A DNA stretch of 64,000 nt from Leptolinea tardivitalis (lineage in GTDB: Bacteria > Chloroflexota > Anaerolineae > Anaerolineales > Anaerolineaceae): NCBI RefSeq assembly GCF_001050275.1, contig NZ_BBYA01000001.1:124001-188000 (forward strand), in the 5' to 3' direction. Below are positions 18,401 to 27,166 of the stretch, one piece after another; positions within the stretch are counted from its first letter, which is position 1; each line of letters starts with the position of its first letter. The notes beneath the pieces were generated by a model. The model was given only the letters and a program-made list of their open reading frames with translations. It searched no databases and was not told where the DNA came from. The translations under genes and the position numbers were made by a program.

Positions 18401-19408
18401 ATGGATTGGTCAAAACAGGTTGTACTCGTAACCGGTGGCACCGGATCGTTTGGAAAAAAAATGATCAAGATTTTGCTGGAAGAATACCATCCAGCAAAAA
18501 TCATTGTCTACAGCCGTGACGAATTGAAACAACATGAAATGCGTGTTGCCGGTTATGAACATCCCAGCCTGCGGTATTTTATTGGTGATGTGCGTGACCA
18601 ACAACGTCTTCGTCGGGCTTTCCACGGAGTAAGCCTGGTAGTGCATGCCGCCGCCTTGAAACAGGTTCCTGCCTGTGAATATAATCCCATGGAAGCCATC
18701 AAGACGAATATCCTCGGTTCGAGTAATGTCGTCGATGCCGCTCTGGATGCCGGTGTCGAAAAGGTGATTGCCTTAAGCACGGATAAAGCAGTCAATCCGG
18801 TAAACCTCTATGGCGCCACCAAACTGGCCGCAGAAAAACTATTTGTTCAATCCAATGCGTACGCCGGTGGGACTGCCACCCGCTTTTCCTGTGTGCGGTA
18901 TGGAAATGTTGTAGGCAGCCGCGGTAGTGTGGTGCCGATCTTCATCAAACAACGGCAAAATGGGATATTGACCATCACGGATGATCGGATGACCCGCTTC
19001 TGGATTTCGTTGGAACAGGGTGTGCGCTTCACTTTGCGTTGCTCAGAGCAGATGTCTGGCGGGGAAGTATTTGTCCCGAAAATTCCCAGCACCACCATTA
19101 CCGATCTGGCCAAAGCCATAGCTCCAGACGCCAGGATCAATATTATAGGCATCCGGCCGGGCGAAAAATTGCATGAAGTATTGATTTCGGAAGACGAAAA
19201 TCGCAATACGATTGAATTGGACGACATGTTTGTTGTTCAACCGGCGGAAGCCTATTGGTTTGGCCGTGAGTGGGAAAAACGGGGCAAACCACTTCCTTCA
19301 GATTACCGGTATGCCAGTAATACCAATACAGAATGGCTGAATGTTGACCAGATTCGGGAACTGGTGGCGCCATTTGAGAATAATGGAGATTCGGGCAACG
19401 CAGAATGA
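18401..19408 (+). CDS. pseB: UDP-GlcNAc 4,6-dehydratase (inverting), PseB-like
   Basis: SDR of 335 aa that should convert UDP-GlcNAc to UDP-2-acetamido-2,6-dideoxy-L-arabino-hexos-4-ulose. The cofactor loop is TGGTGSFGKK (about residues 11-20). The PseB/FlaA1/CapE pattern follows closely: IVYSRDELKQHEMR, RYFIGDVRD, HAAALKQVPACEYNPMEAIK, ALSTDKAVNPVNLYGATKLA (catalytic Y-x3-K) and RYGNVVGSRGSVVP. GGAG sits 6 bp before the start. In pseudaminic acid synthesis this is step one; the aminotransferase, acetyltransferase and hydrolase (PseC, PseH, PseG) are not in the window. It could instead feed the next gene, a 4-keto reductase, towards UDP-L-RhaNAc-like sugars. Confidence 0.92.
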   Translation: MDWSKQVVLVTGGTGSFGKKMIKILLEEYHPAKIIVYSRDELKQHEMRVAGYEHPSLRYFIGDVRDQQRLRRAFHGVSLVVHAAALKQVPACEYNPMEAIKTNILGSSNVVDAALDAGVEKVIALSTDKAVNPVNLYGATKLAAEKLFVQSNAYAGGTATRFSCVRYGNVVGSRGSVVPIFIKQRQNGILTITDDRMTRFWISLEQGVRFTLRCSEQMSGGEVFVPKIPSTTITDLAKAIAPDARINIIGIRPGEKLHEVLISEDENRNTIELDDMFVVQPAEAYWFGREWEKRGKPLPSDYRYASNTNTEWLNVDQIRELVAPFENNGDSGNAE

Positions 19409-20331
19409 ACCGACTATTGGTCACCGGAGCGAGCGGATTGCTGGGAATCAACCTGGCACTGCGCGAATCAGCGCACCGGGATGTGATCGGTGTTACTCAT
19501 TCGCATAGTTTAACTGGAGTGCCATTTAACGTCAGGCAGGTCAATTTGACGGCTGATGGTGCGATTGCCCGGATGATCGAAGAAATCCGACCGGATGTGG
19601 TAATCCACTGTGCGGCCATGGCGGATATCGATAGTTGTGAAAAACAACCGGAACAGGCAGAGCTGGTCAATTCAGTGGTGCCGGGAGTGCTGGCGGATAT
19701 TTGCGACAAACAGGATATCCGTCTGGTGCATCTTTCTACCGATGCCGTGTTTGACGGCACCAGGGGAGATTATCTGGAAACTGATAGTCCACACCCGTTA
19801 TCGGTGTATGCCCAAACCAAACTGAAAGGTGAACAGGCTGTTTTAGATGCCTGTCCAGATGCCATTGTAGCCCGGGTGAATTTTTACGGCTGGAGTCTGA
19901 CGGGAAAAAGGAGCCTGGCGGAATTTTTTTACAATAATCTTTCCGCCGGTCATACGGTTAATGGCTTCACCGATGTGGAATTCTGTCCGTTATTTGTCAA
20001 CCACCTGGCTGACTTGTTGATGAGCCTGGCCGATAGTTACCACACTGGATTGTTCCATGTGGTAAGCCCTGTATCGTTGAGTAAATATGAATTTGGCTGC
20101 CGAATCGCCAATGCCTTCGGTTTTGATGATCATCTCATCAATCCGGTATCTGTGAAGAATGGCGGACTTGTCGCCCGGCGTTCACCCAAATTGACGCTCA
20201 ATACAGACAAATTAAAAGATGCTCTTCAGATCGTACTTCCCGGCGTGGAAGAGGGCATCCATGCTTTCTTCGAACAATACCTGACCGGTTTCCCACGAAA
20301 ACTACAGGAATACCTGAAGAGAAGTGAATAA
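19405..20331 (+). CDS. RmlD-like 4-keto-sugar reductase (SDR)
   Basis: Reductase of 308 aa in the dTDP-4-dehydrorhamnose reductase fold: TGASGLLGINLAL (about residues 6-18), VVIHCAAMADIDSCE, STDAVFDGTRG and catalytic YAQTKLKGE (about 134-142). It overlaps the PseB-like gene by ATGA, and the pair recalls the dehydratase/reductase pairs that make UDP-2-acetamido-L-rhamnose-type sugars (WbvB/WbvR, WbjB/WbjC). It lacks the extra cupin domain of CapF/WbjC. No RmlA, RmlB or RmlC genes are in the window, which argues against plain dTDP-rhamnose synthesis. The exact substrate is inferred from the neighbour. Confidence 0.8.
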   Translation: MNRLLVTGASGLLGINLALRESAHRDVIGVTHSHSLTGVPFNVRQVNLTADGAIARMIEEIRPDVVIHCAAMADIDSCEKQPEQAELVNSVVPGVLADICDKQDIRLVHLSTDAVFDGTRGDYLETDSPHPLSVYAQTKLKGEQAVLDACPDAIVARVNFYGWSLTGKRSLAEFFYNNLSAGHTVNGFTDVEFCPLFVNHLADLLMSLADSYHTGLFHVVSPVSLSKYEFGCRIANAFGFDDHLINPVSVKNGGLVARRSPKLTLNTDKLKDALQIVLPGVEEGIHAFFEQYLTGFPRKLQEYLKRSE

Positions 20332-20347
20332 CTACGGAGGAACTTCT

Positions 20348-21418
20348 ATGGAAATCCGCATTGGAAATCATGTGATTGGAAATGACCACCCCACTTATTT
20401 CATCGCTGATATTGCCGCCAACCATGATGGAAGCCTGGAAAGAGCCAAAATGCTTATCCGTCTGGCAAAAGAGGCAGGAGCCGATGCGGCCAAGTTTCAG
20501 AATTTTCAGGCTCCGAAAATCGTCTCAGACTATGGATTCAAATCCATGGGTGGGCAGGTATCTCACCAGGCAAAATGGAAAAAAACAGTTTTTGAAGTAT
20601 ATAAAGACGCTTCGGTTCCGTTTGAGTGGACACCGGTTTTGAAAGAGGAATGCGATAAGGTGGGGATTGATTATTTCTCATCACCGTATGATTTTGAAGC
20701 CATTGATTACCTCGATCCGTTTGTTCCCGCTTACAAAATTGGTTCAGGTGATATCAATTGGCCCGAGGCACTGGAACACATGGCCCGGAAGAATAAACCC
20801 GTGCTTCTGGCAACTGGTGCATCTGATATCGGTGATGTGCAACGGGCCGTCCACATTTTACTGGCTATCAATCCGCAGCTTGTGTTAATGCAGTGTAATA
20901 CCAATTACACTGCCAGCCTGGAAAACTTCAATCACTTGCACCTTCGGGTACTGACCACTTATCACAGCATGTATCCTGACCTGATTCTGGGACTTTCTGA
21001 TCACACTCCCGGGCATGCTTCCATACTGGGGGCGGTGGCTCTGGGTGCACGGGTCATTGAAAAACATTTTACCGACGATAATTCACGCGAAGGTCCTGAT
21101 CATGCATTTGCCATGAACCCGAAGAGCTGGGAGGATATGGTTGTGAACACCCGCCAGTTGGAGCGGGCGCTGGGATCCGGTGATAAGTTTGTGGCCGAGA
21201 ATGAAAAACAGACGGTATATCTGCAGCGCCGCTGCCTGAGGGCAGCTCGCGACTTAAAGGCTGGAGACGTGATTTCTCGTGAGATGATCGATGTGCTGCG
21301 TCCGGTTGCTCCCGGGGCCATATTGCCGAACGAACTGGATGCCGTAATCGGTACGCGATTGCTGAATGATCTTCCTGCCGGCAAGGAAATCTGCTGGACA
21401 GACCTGGGTCGGGCATAG
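20348..21418 (+). CDS. neuB: NeuB-family nonulosonate synthase with SAF domain
   Basis: This synthase of 356 aa condenses phosphoenolpyruvate with an N-acetylated hexose to give a sialic-, pseudaminic- or legionaminic-acid-type sugar. The start at 20348 is fixed by GGAGG 7 bp upstream; an earlier ATG at 20324 lies in the previous gene. The TIM barrel carries DIAANHDGSLERAK (about residues 18-31), AAKFQNF, YKIGSGDINW, LMQCNTNY, LGLSDHTPG and VIEKHFTDD, the last two holding metal-binding His residues. The C-terminal SAF (antifreeze-like) domain is present from about residue 290 (RRCLRAARDLKAGDVI ... GTRL). This is the full-length architecture, unlike the second copy at 37901. Confidence 0.9.
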   Translation: MEIRIGNHVIGNDHPTYFIADIAANHDGSLERAKMLIRLAKEAGADAAKFQNFQAPKIVSDYGFKSMGGQVSHQAKWKKTVFEVYKDASVPFEWTPVLKEECDKVGIDYFSSPYDFEAIDYLDPFVPAYKIGSGDINWPEALEHMARKNKPVLLATGASDIGDVQRAVHILLAINPQLVLMQCNTNYTASLENFNHLHLRVLTTYHSMYPDLILGLSDHTPGHASILGAVALGARVIEKHFTDDNSREGPDHAFAMNPKSWEDMVVNTRQLERALGSGDKFVAENEKQTVYLQRRCLRAARDLKAGDVISREMIDVLRPVAPGAILPNELDAVIGTRLLNDLPAGKEICWTDLGRA

Positions 21419-21434
21419 AATCGTCTGAGGTCAG

Positions 21435-22523
21435 ATGCGCATTCTGTATGCTTCGCGGGGGTTGGGAGTTCACGATGAACGGTTTTTGCGGGTTCTTTCC
21501 GCATCTGACCATGATGTGTTCTTCCTGCCGTTGACCCGATATACTGCTCCGGGATTGGCACTTCCGGGAAATATCCGTCAGATATTTATCCCGACAGAAA
21601 AAGAGACAACCACCCATACTATCGCCAGTTTGTTGGATCGATGGCAGATAGACCTGGTGCATGCCGGTCCGATGCATGATGTAGCCCGGGCTGTGGCATT
21701 CAGTGGATTCAGCCCGCTGGTCAGCATGTCGTGGGGATTTGACATGCTGTGGGATGCCGAGCGTGAATTACTCATCTGGATGGCTATTAAAGAAACTTTG
21801 GAACATACCACGGTTTTCTTCTGTGATGCCAATAGTGTGAAAACCAAAGCCATTAATGAATATGGGTTCGATCCCGAACGGATCGTTGTTTTTCCATGGG
21901 GGGTTGATCACAACCTGTTCTATCCAACTGGACGGCGCGCCGGCAGGTCTGCCAATGAACCGCTGCGCCTTTTTTCCAACCGCACCTGGGAAGATCAGTA
22001 TGGTGTTGACGTACTGGTTGATGGGCTGATCCGAGCCGGTAAGACCGGCCTACAATTTAAAGCTGTGCTGGCAGGGGATGGTTCCCTGAAAGCAACATTG
22101 CAGGAAAAGATCAAGAATTCTCCGATCTCCCGGCAGGTGCAATTTGTGGGGCGGATCTCACAGGAGGATTTACCCGGTTATTATAACGAAGCTGATGTAT
22201 ATATCAGTGCATCGCATGTTGACGGTTCATCACTTTCCCTTATGGAAGCCATGTCCTGCGGGGCCGTGCCGTTGGTCAGTAATATTCCCAGCAACCGGGA
22301 ATGGGTTGAAGATGGGGTATCTGGATATCTATTTGAAGATGGTGATGACGTTCAACTGGCAGCCCGTCTGCTGGCATTGGATAAAGTCAGGCAGAATATG
22401 CCGGAGATCAGCCGGCGTGCCCTGGCCATAGCTGAGGAACGGGCGGATTGGAATAAGAATCAGAAGATCATGCTGAATGGATATGAACTGGCCATGCGGC
22501 TTCACCACGGAAATGTGTCATGA
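21435..22523 (+). CDS. Glycosyltransferase family 4
   Basis: GT4 enzyme of 362 aa. The C-terminal half shows VVFPWGVDHNLFYP, FVGRISQEDLPGYYNEADVY and SHVDGSSLSLMEAMSCG (about residues 267-283, E-x7-E type donor site), then GAVPLVSNIPSNREWV. The N-terminal half (RILYASRGLGVHDERFLRVL) lacks the usual Gly-rich GGAE loop, and HAGPMHDVARAV takes its place. GAGG 5 bp before ATG supports the start. It follows the NeuB-family gene closely, so it may act near the nonulosonate residue; its donor cannot be read from sequence. Confidence 0.85.
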   Translation: MRILYASRGLGVHDERFLRVLSASDHDVFFLPLTRYTAPGLALPGNIRQIFIPTEKETTTHTIASLLDRWQIDLVHAGPMHDVARAVAFSGFSPLVSMSWGFDMLWDAERELLIWMAIKETLEHTTVFFCDANSVKTKAINEYGFDPERIVVFPWGVDHNLFYPTGRRAGRSANEPLRLFSNRTWEDQYGVDVLVDGLIRAGKTGLQFKAVLAGDGSLKATLQEKIKNSPISRQVQFVGRISQEDLPGYYNEADVYISASHVDGSSLSLMEAMSCGAVPLVSNIPSNREWVEDGVSGYLFEDGDDVQLAARLLALDKVRQNMPEISRRALAIAEERADWNKNQKIMLNGYELAMRLHHGNVS

Positions 22524-24481
22524 TCTCGAGGAAACAACTCACCCGTTGGGATGGATTACTTCTCATCCTTCTGTTTATTGCCGGTTTTTGGTTGACAGCG
22601 ATATCGGTCAATAAACCGGTGCATCCGGCAGAAGATGCCGCCATGCTGATGCGGTATTCCCAGCATTTGGCACAGGGTTACGGCATTGTCTGGAACATCG
22701 GTCAGCCGCCGGTGGATGGAGCTACGGATTTTCTCTTCATGGTAGTGCTGGCTGGTTTCTACGCCCTGGGCAACGGGCTTGAGTCCACAGTGCTCTGGGT
22801 TTGTGGCATCGCTCATATTCTCACCACCATGATTGTTTATTTTGGCATCCGCCGATATTTCAAGGGTGGCATTCTTTCGGCTGTGTTGACGGCTGTTTTC
22901 CTGCTATTGGGTTCAGGGTTGAGATATACCGAAGCCTGTTTTGGTACACCCTTTTTTGCCTTTTTCTGTGCCTTGAGCTGGCTTTTAGCCCAGATGGTTG
23001 TGGAACAGCCCCGGTCAATTGGGCGGGCTGCGGCATTTTCCCTGAGCTGCTTGCTAATGGGTTTGACTCGGCCTGAAGGCGTGCTGGTTGCCGGGTTTAT
23101 GCTGGCTGCCATTCTTTTCAAGTTGGGATGGAAGCTGTCAAAACGGTTAATCCTTATATTCTGCAGCATGTTCCTGTTTCTTGGCGGAGCCTATTTCCTG
23201 TGGCGCTGGAATTACTTTGGCTATCCACTACCCAATCCGTTTTATAAAAAAGGGGGAGGACGGTTATACCCGGACAGCCTGAGTGAAGCGGTAAAAGGTG
23301 TTCTGGAAATGAGCTTCCCCTTCTGGTTGATCTATGCTGCCGGAATTCTCGGCATGATCTGGGCGGGATGGAACAAATTCGTGTTGCAGGCAAATTGGTT
23401 CGGCGTGCTGAGTGAATTTATCAAACGCTTCTTCATTCCTGAAAAACGCAGGATATTGGTATCGGTGACAAGAACGATAGGAATGATCCTGTTGCTGGCC
23501 TGTCTGATTGGCCTGTTCAGACAATCTTCCAGTTTGCATGCGCAACTTATCTTTGGACGTTATTCCGCATCCTACGCCGGTTTGCTGACAGCTCTTCTGG
23601 TGACCGGAATGCTGGCTCTGTTTGTGGAAAGATGGCTGCCGGTGAATAACCCGCACACAATCAAAACGGATACCATGAACCCACTGGCAATGGATTGGAA
23701 AAATGGCATTCGTTCCACAATTTATGTTCTCATCCCGGTTGTGGGATTTACTCTGATGTGGGTGCTGCTATCCAACGAGATGAATTACCTCTGGCGGTTC
23801 CAGTATCCTATTCTGCCAGTCATTCTGATGAGTTGGCCGCTCATTGCGATTGACCTCTGGGCCGGTTTGAGTCTGCCTGAACCTGAAACATGGTCACCAT
23901 CAATCAGAGGTTTGGTCATACTTGCCGGATTAGTTCTTGGCATTGGATTGGCATTTTCACAGACTGATCGCTGGCAGATCACCTATCAATCGGATGGGCG
24001 TTATGAGGTGGCTCAATACCTGTCTCAATATGCAGACAAGCACTATACCCTTGCTTCCACGGAGGCAGGTCTGCTGCCTCTATACTCCGGATGGCAGGCT
24101 GTGGATACGTGGGGATTAAACGATGCCTGGATTGCCCACAATGGTGGGATAACAATGGATTATCTTGCCAGGGTAAACCCGGAAGTGATTATGTTCCATG
24201 CTGATTTTTCACCGGTCAACCCGCAAAAAGAACCTGCAGATGCCTGGGGTTCCATGCTGAACATACTGGATACCTATGCCCGCGATCATCAGTACATTCT
24301 TGCTGCTGCTTATGGTGACAACCCGGTGGATACCCATTATTATTATGTTCGCCCTGATTTTCCTGAAAGCCGCGATATTGTGACATTCATCCAGAGTCTG
24401 GATGGTGGTGCATACCATTATGGGGCGCATACACTGGATTACAACAAATTAACCTGGAAGAAGGATACGGATGCCAAATAA
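22520..24481 (+). CDS. GT-C-like polytopic membrane glycosyltransferase
   Basis: Integral membrane protein of 653 aa with about a dozen helices. The first extracytoplasmic loop has AEDAAMLMRYSQHLAQGYG (about residues 37-55), with an ED pair placed like the catalytic acids of GT-C enzymes, followed by PPVDGATDFLF, which resembles AftB-like and other bacterial GT39/GT83-like proteins. After the last helix a soluble tail of about 150 residues (from RYEVAQYLSQYADKH) includes STEAGLLPLYSGWQAVDTWG. It overlaps the upstream GT4 by ATGA and the downstream cytidylyltransferase by 11 bp. The donor is probably a polyprenyl-phosphate sugar; the assignment rests on topology and loop motif only. Confidence 0.65.
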   Translation: MISRKQLTRWDGLLLILLFIAGFWLTAISVNKPVHPAEDAAMLMRYSQHLAQGYGIVWNIGQPPVDGATDFLFMVVLAGFYALGNGLESTVLWVCGIAHILTTMIVYFGIRRYFKGGILSAVLTAVFLLLGSGLRYTEACFGTPFFAFFCALSWLLAQMVVEQPRSIGRAAAFSLSCLLMGLTRPEGVLVAGFMLAAILFKLGWKLSKRLILIFCSMFLFLGGAYFLWRWNYFGYPLPNPFYKKGGGRLYPDSLSEAVKGVLEMSFPFWLIYAAGILGMIWAGWNKFVLQANWFGVLSEFIKRFFIPEKRRILVSVTRTIGMILLLACLIGLFRQSSSLHAQLIFGRYSASYAGLLTALLVTGMLALFVERWLPVNNPHTIKTDTMNPLAMDWKNGIRSTIYVLIPVVGFTLMWVLLSNEMNYLWRFQYPILPVILMSWPLIAIDLWAGLSLPEPETWSPSIRGLVILAGLVLGIGLAFSQTDRWQITYQSDGRYEVAQYLSQYADKHYTLASTEAGLLPLYSGWQAVDTWGLNDAWIAHNGGITMDYLARVNPEVIMFHADFSPVNPQKEPADAWGSMLNILDTYARDHQYILAAAYGDNPVDTHYYYVRPDFPESRDIVTFIQSLDGGAYHYGAHTLDYNKLTWKKDTDAK

Positions 24482-25244
24482 ACAACACACGGTCGCCCTG
24501 GTGCAGGCACGAATGAGTTCGAGCCGTCTGCCGGGTAAAGTGCTCAAAGAAATTAATGGTAAACCAATGATTGCACGGGTGGTTGAACGAACCCGTCTGG
24601 CAAAAAGTGTAGATTATGTGGCCGTGGCCACAACCACCGATGCAGCTGATGATGCCGTTGAAGCCTGGTGCAGGGAATCACAGACGGCCTGCTACCGCGG
24701 CAGTATGTTCGATGTGTTAGACCGCTTTTATCAGGCAGCCAGATTGTACGCTGCCGATATTGTTGTACGGGTAACGGCAGACTGCCCGGTGATTGACCCC
24801 GGAGTGATTGATGAAACCGTAGCTGCATTCCATGCTCAGGGTGCTGATTTTGCCGCCAACCGCCTGCCGCCTCCCTGGGGACGCACATATCCGATTGGAT
24901 TGGATACCGAAGTCTGCCTGTTTTCTGCCCTGGAACGAGCCTGGAAGGAAGCCCGCGAAGCTCATGAGCGCGAGCATGTTATGCCATATCTCTACGATAC
25001 TCCCGGCCGGTTTAAAATTTACCAGTTGAACACCACTCCTGATTATGGATCACTACGCTGGACGGTGGATACTCCCGAGGATCTTGATTTTATCCGGCGG
25101 GTGTTTGAATATTTACCCGATAAGGAAAATTTCTCATGGCTGGATGTGCTGGCCGTGACACAGGCACATCCTGAATTGAATGCCATCAATGCCGAGATCA
25201 AACACAAAGTGTTCAACGATGTGGATGCGAGGATGACACATTGA
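24471..25244 (+). CDS. spsF: SpsF-type cytidylyltransferase
   Basis: This 257-aa nucleotidyltransferase of the CMP-sugar synthetase superfamily carries the N-terminal signature VQARMSSSRLPGKVLKEING (about residues 10-29), then RVVERTRLAKSVDYVAVATT and VVRVTADCPVIDP, which match SpsF/PseF-like proteins (PF02348). It is one of three cytidylyltransferase-like genes in the window. AAGG lies 6 bp before the ATG. Downstream GT genes follow by TTGA overlap. It may activate an acidic sugar with CTP, but some SpsF relatives in surface-glycan loci have no proven substrate. Confidence 0.83.
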   Translation: MPNKQHTVALVQARMSSSRLPGKVLKEINGKPMIARVVERTRLAKSVDYVAVATTTDAADDAVEAWCRESQTACYRGSMFDVLDRFYQAARLYAADIVVRVTADCPVIDPGVIDETVAAFHAQGADFAANRLPPPWGRTYPIGLDTEVCLFSALERAWKEAREAHEREHVMPYLYDTPGRFKIYQLNTTPDYGSLRWTVDTPEDLDFIRRVFEYLPDKENFSWLDVLAVTQAHPELNAINAEIKHKVFNDVDARMTH

Positions 25245-26149
25245 TTTCCATTTTCACTGCACCTAAACCATTCACCAATCCGCATATCGCCATTATTCAG
25301 CGAAATGCCATTCGTTCATGGAAAGCTGTTGGCGCCGAAGTCATTCTGGTGGGTGATGATGAAGGTGTGGCAGAGGCAGCCCGTGATTTGGATGTCATCC
25401 ACAAACCTGAAGTGGTCCGAAACGCGTACGGTACACCTAAAATTGATTCTATCTTTGCACTTGGCCGAGAGGCGGCCAGCGGTGAAATGCTGGCGTACAT
25501 TAATACAGATGTGATGCTGCTTCCGGATTTCATGGACACTGCCATGCGGCTGGCTGAACAGGAAAAACAATTTCTAATCATTGGTCAACGTTGGGACCTG
25601 GATGTACGCCAGGAACTGGATTTTTCTGATGGCTGGGTTGACCGACTTCAGAAGGATATTAAAACCCGGGCACGCCGGCATCCACGCGGCGGAAGCGATT
25701 ATTTCCTTTTCCCCCGGCAGGTTTTTACATACATTCCACCGTTTGCCATCGGCCGGGCGGGTTGGGACAATTGGATGATTTATGAAGCCCGGCAGCGCGG
25801 CTGGAAGGTTATCGATGGCAGTGCTGACATCAATATCATCCATCAGGATCACGATTACAGTCATCTTCCTGGCGGCAAACCGCATTACAAACTACCTGAA
25901 TCATTTGAAAATGTCAAAGCAGGCGGAGGCAATCGGACAATATTTACACTGGATGATTGCAATTATGTTTTGAAAGAGCAAAAATTGGAACGTTTCCCCG
26001 GTTCCTGGAAAAAATTCTGGCGTGAGGTGGAGATCATACCTCTGGTTCGCTGGCATTCTTCATTTTTTACAAATATTTTCTTTGCTTTGTTTCACCCGAA
26101 AAAGGCCTATCGCGAATGGCGTTCCCAACTGTCTTCCCGGCAGGCGTGA
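25241..26149 (+). CDS. Predicted GT-A-like glycosyltransferase
   Basis: This 302-aa cytoplasmic protein begins ISIFTAPKPFTNPHIAIIQR and contains VILVGDDEGVAEAA, then YINTDVMLLPDFMD (about residues 86-99), where the N-T-D takes the place of the metal-binding DxD of GT-A enzymes, and IGRAGWDNWMIYEARQRGW (about 169-187), a usual acceptor-side element. This plan resembles family 2-related proteins found in plants and bacteria. The start is a TTG that overlaps the cytidylyltransferase stop (TTGA). It has no clear Shine-Dalgarno, consistent with coupling. Function beyond sugar transfer is not readable. Confidence 0.65.
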   Translation: MISIFTAPKPFTNPHIAIIQRNAIRSWKAVGAEVILVGDDEGVAEAARDLDVIHKPEVVRNAYGTPKIDSIFALGREAASGEMLAYINTDVMLLPDFMDTAMRLAEQEKQFLIIGQRWDLDVRQELDFSDGWVDRLQKDIKTRARRHPRGGSDYFLFPRQVFTYIPPFAIGRAGWDNWMIYEARQRGWKVIDGSADINIIHQDHDYSHLPGGKPHYKLPESFENVKAGGGNRTIFTLDDCNYVLKEQKLERFPGSWKKFWREVEIIPLVRWHSSFFTNIFFALFHPKKAYREWRSQLSSRQA

Positions 26150-26186
26150 TCCATCGTGGTATAAATCAGACTTGGAGAAAAAACGC

Positions 26187-27152
26187 ATGCGTGTTGGACA
26201 AAACCCGGCCAAGTATGTGAAAACTGTTGCCCGCCCGGAACGAATCACCGTGGCAGTGTTGAATTACGTTCCTTTCCTGAGTGGTTTCTACTCTGATGCA
26301 CTGGATGTTTTGAAAGTCTGTCTGGAAAGCGCCCGAAAAGAACCCGGACTGCCTTTTGACTTGTTGGTTTTTGATAATGGATCCTGTGAAGAGGTCAAGA
26401 ATTACCTTGTTAATGAACAAGATGAAGGACGCATTCAATATCTGTTTCTTTCCGAGAAGAATCTTGGCAAAGGCGGCGCCTGGAACATCATGCTCTCTGG
26501 AGCGCCGGGTGAAATCGTTGCCTATGCCGATAGCGACTGCCTTTTCTATCCCGGCTGGCTGGCCGAATCCATTAAACTGTTGGAGACTTTCCCCAATGTA
26601 GGTATGGTGACAGCCCGGCCATTTCGGACCAATCCAGATTTTTACACCAGCACTTTGGAATGGGGCGAAAAACAGAATGCGGTGGAACACGGGCAATTCA
26701 TCCCCTGGGAGACCTTCCTTGAATTTGACCGCTCCATCGGCCAGTCAGATGAGGAAATCAAACAGCATTATGAATTGAGTGAAGACGTCTGCCTGACATG
26801 TAATGGTGTGCAGGCGCTTGCCGGAGCTTCTCACTGGCAATTCACTGCCCGCAAGGATGTGCTGGCTCAATTCCTTCCGTTTGATATGGACCGCCCGATG
26901 GGGCAGGTCAAGCAGTTGGACCAGCGGGTAAATGCCGCCGGGTATCTCCGGCTTATGCCGGTTAAACCGTATGCTATGAATATGTCCAACACATTGCGCA
27001 ACGTTCCGGGGATCGATCCCAGAGGAAGCGGTCAGGCCGCGCCGCGTCCATCAAACCGGAGATTCCTTGACTTTCCTCCTGTTCGCAAAATCTTATTATC
27101 GTTGTATGATGCCATTTTCCGCTGGTACTATGACCGCCCGGCGGCGAAATAA
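26187..27152 (+). CDS. Glycosyltransferase family 2
   Basis: GT2 enzyme of 321 aa. The start at 26187 (MRVGQNPAKY) has GGAG about 9 bp upstream and lies after the previous stop; an upstream in-frame ATG would overlap the neighbour by 128 bp and is rejected. The GT-A core has ITVAVLNYVPFLSGF, LLVFDNGSCEEVKNYL (about residues 57-72), NLGKGGAWNIMLSGAPGEIV and the DxD motif in YADSDCLFYPGWL (about 113-125). A second acidic site is near SHWQFTARKDVL. It is probably an inverting transferase adding one residue to the repeat unit on the cytoplasmic face. Confidence 0.85.
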   Translation: MRVGQNPAKYVKTVARPERITVAVLNYVPFLSGFYSDALDVLKVCLESARKEPGLPFDLLVFDNGSCEEVKNYLVNEQDEGRIQYLFLSEKNLGKGGAWNIMLSGAPGEIVAYADSDCLFYPGWLAESIKLLETFPNVGMVTARPFRTNPDFYTSTLEWGEKQNAVEHGQFIPWETFLEFDRSIGQSDEEIKQHYELSEDVCLTCNGVQALAGASHWQFTARKDVLAQFLPFDMDRPMGQVKQLDQRVNAAGYLRLMPVKPYAMNMSNTLRNVPGIDPRGSGQAAPRPSNRRFLDFPPVRKILLSLYDAIFRWYYDRPAAK

Positions 27153-27166
27153 GGAGAATCTTCCGC

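Noticed and set aside
21069-21677. Long minus-strand ORF (202 aa) opposite a NeuB-family gene and a GT4 gene
   Set aside because: It spans two well-supported + strand genes and has no recognisable domain; it is a shadow of their codon bias.
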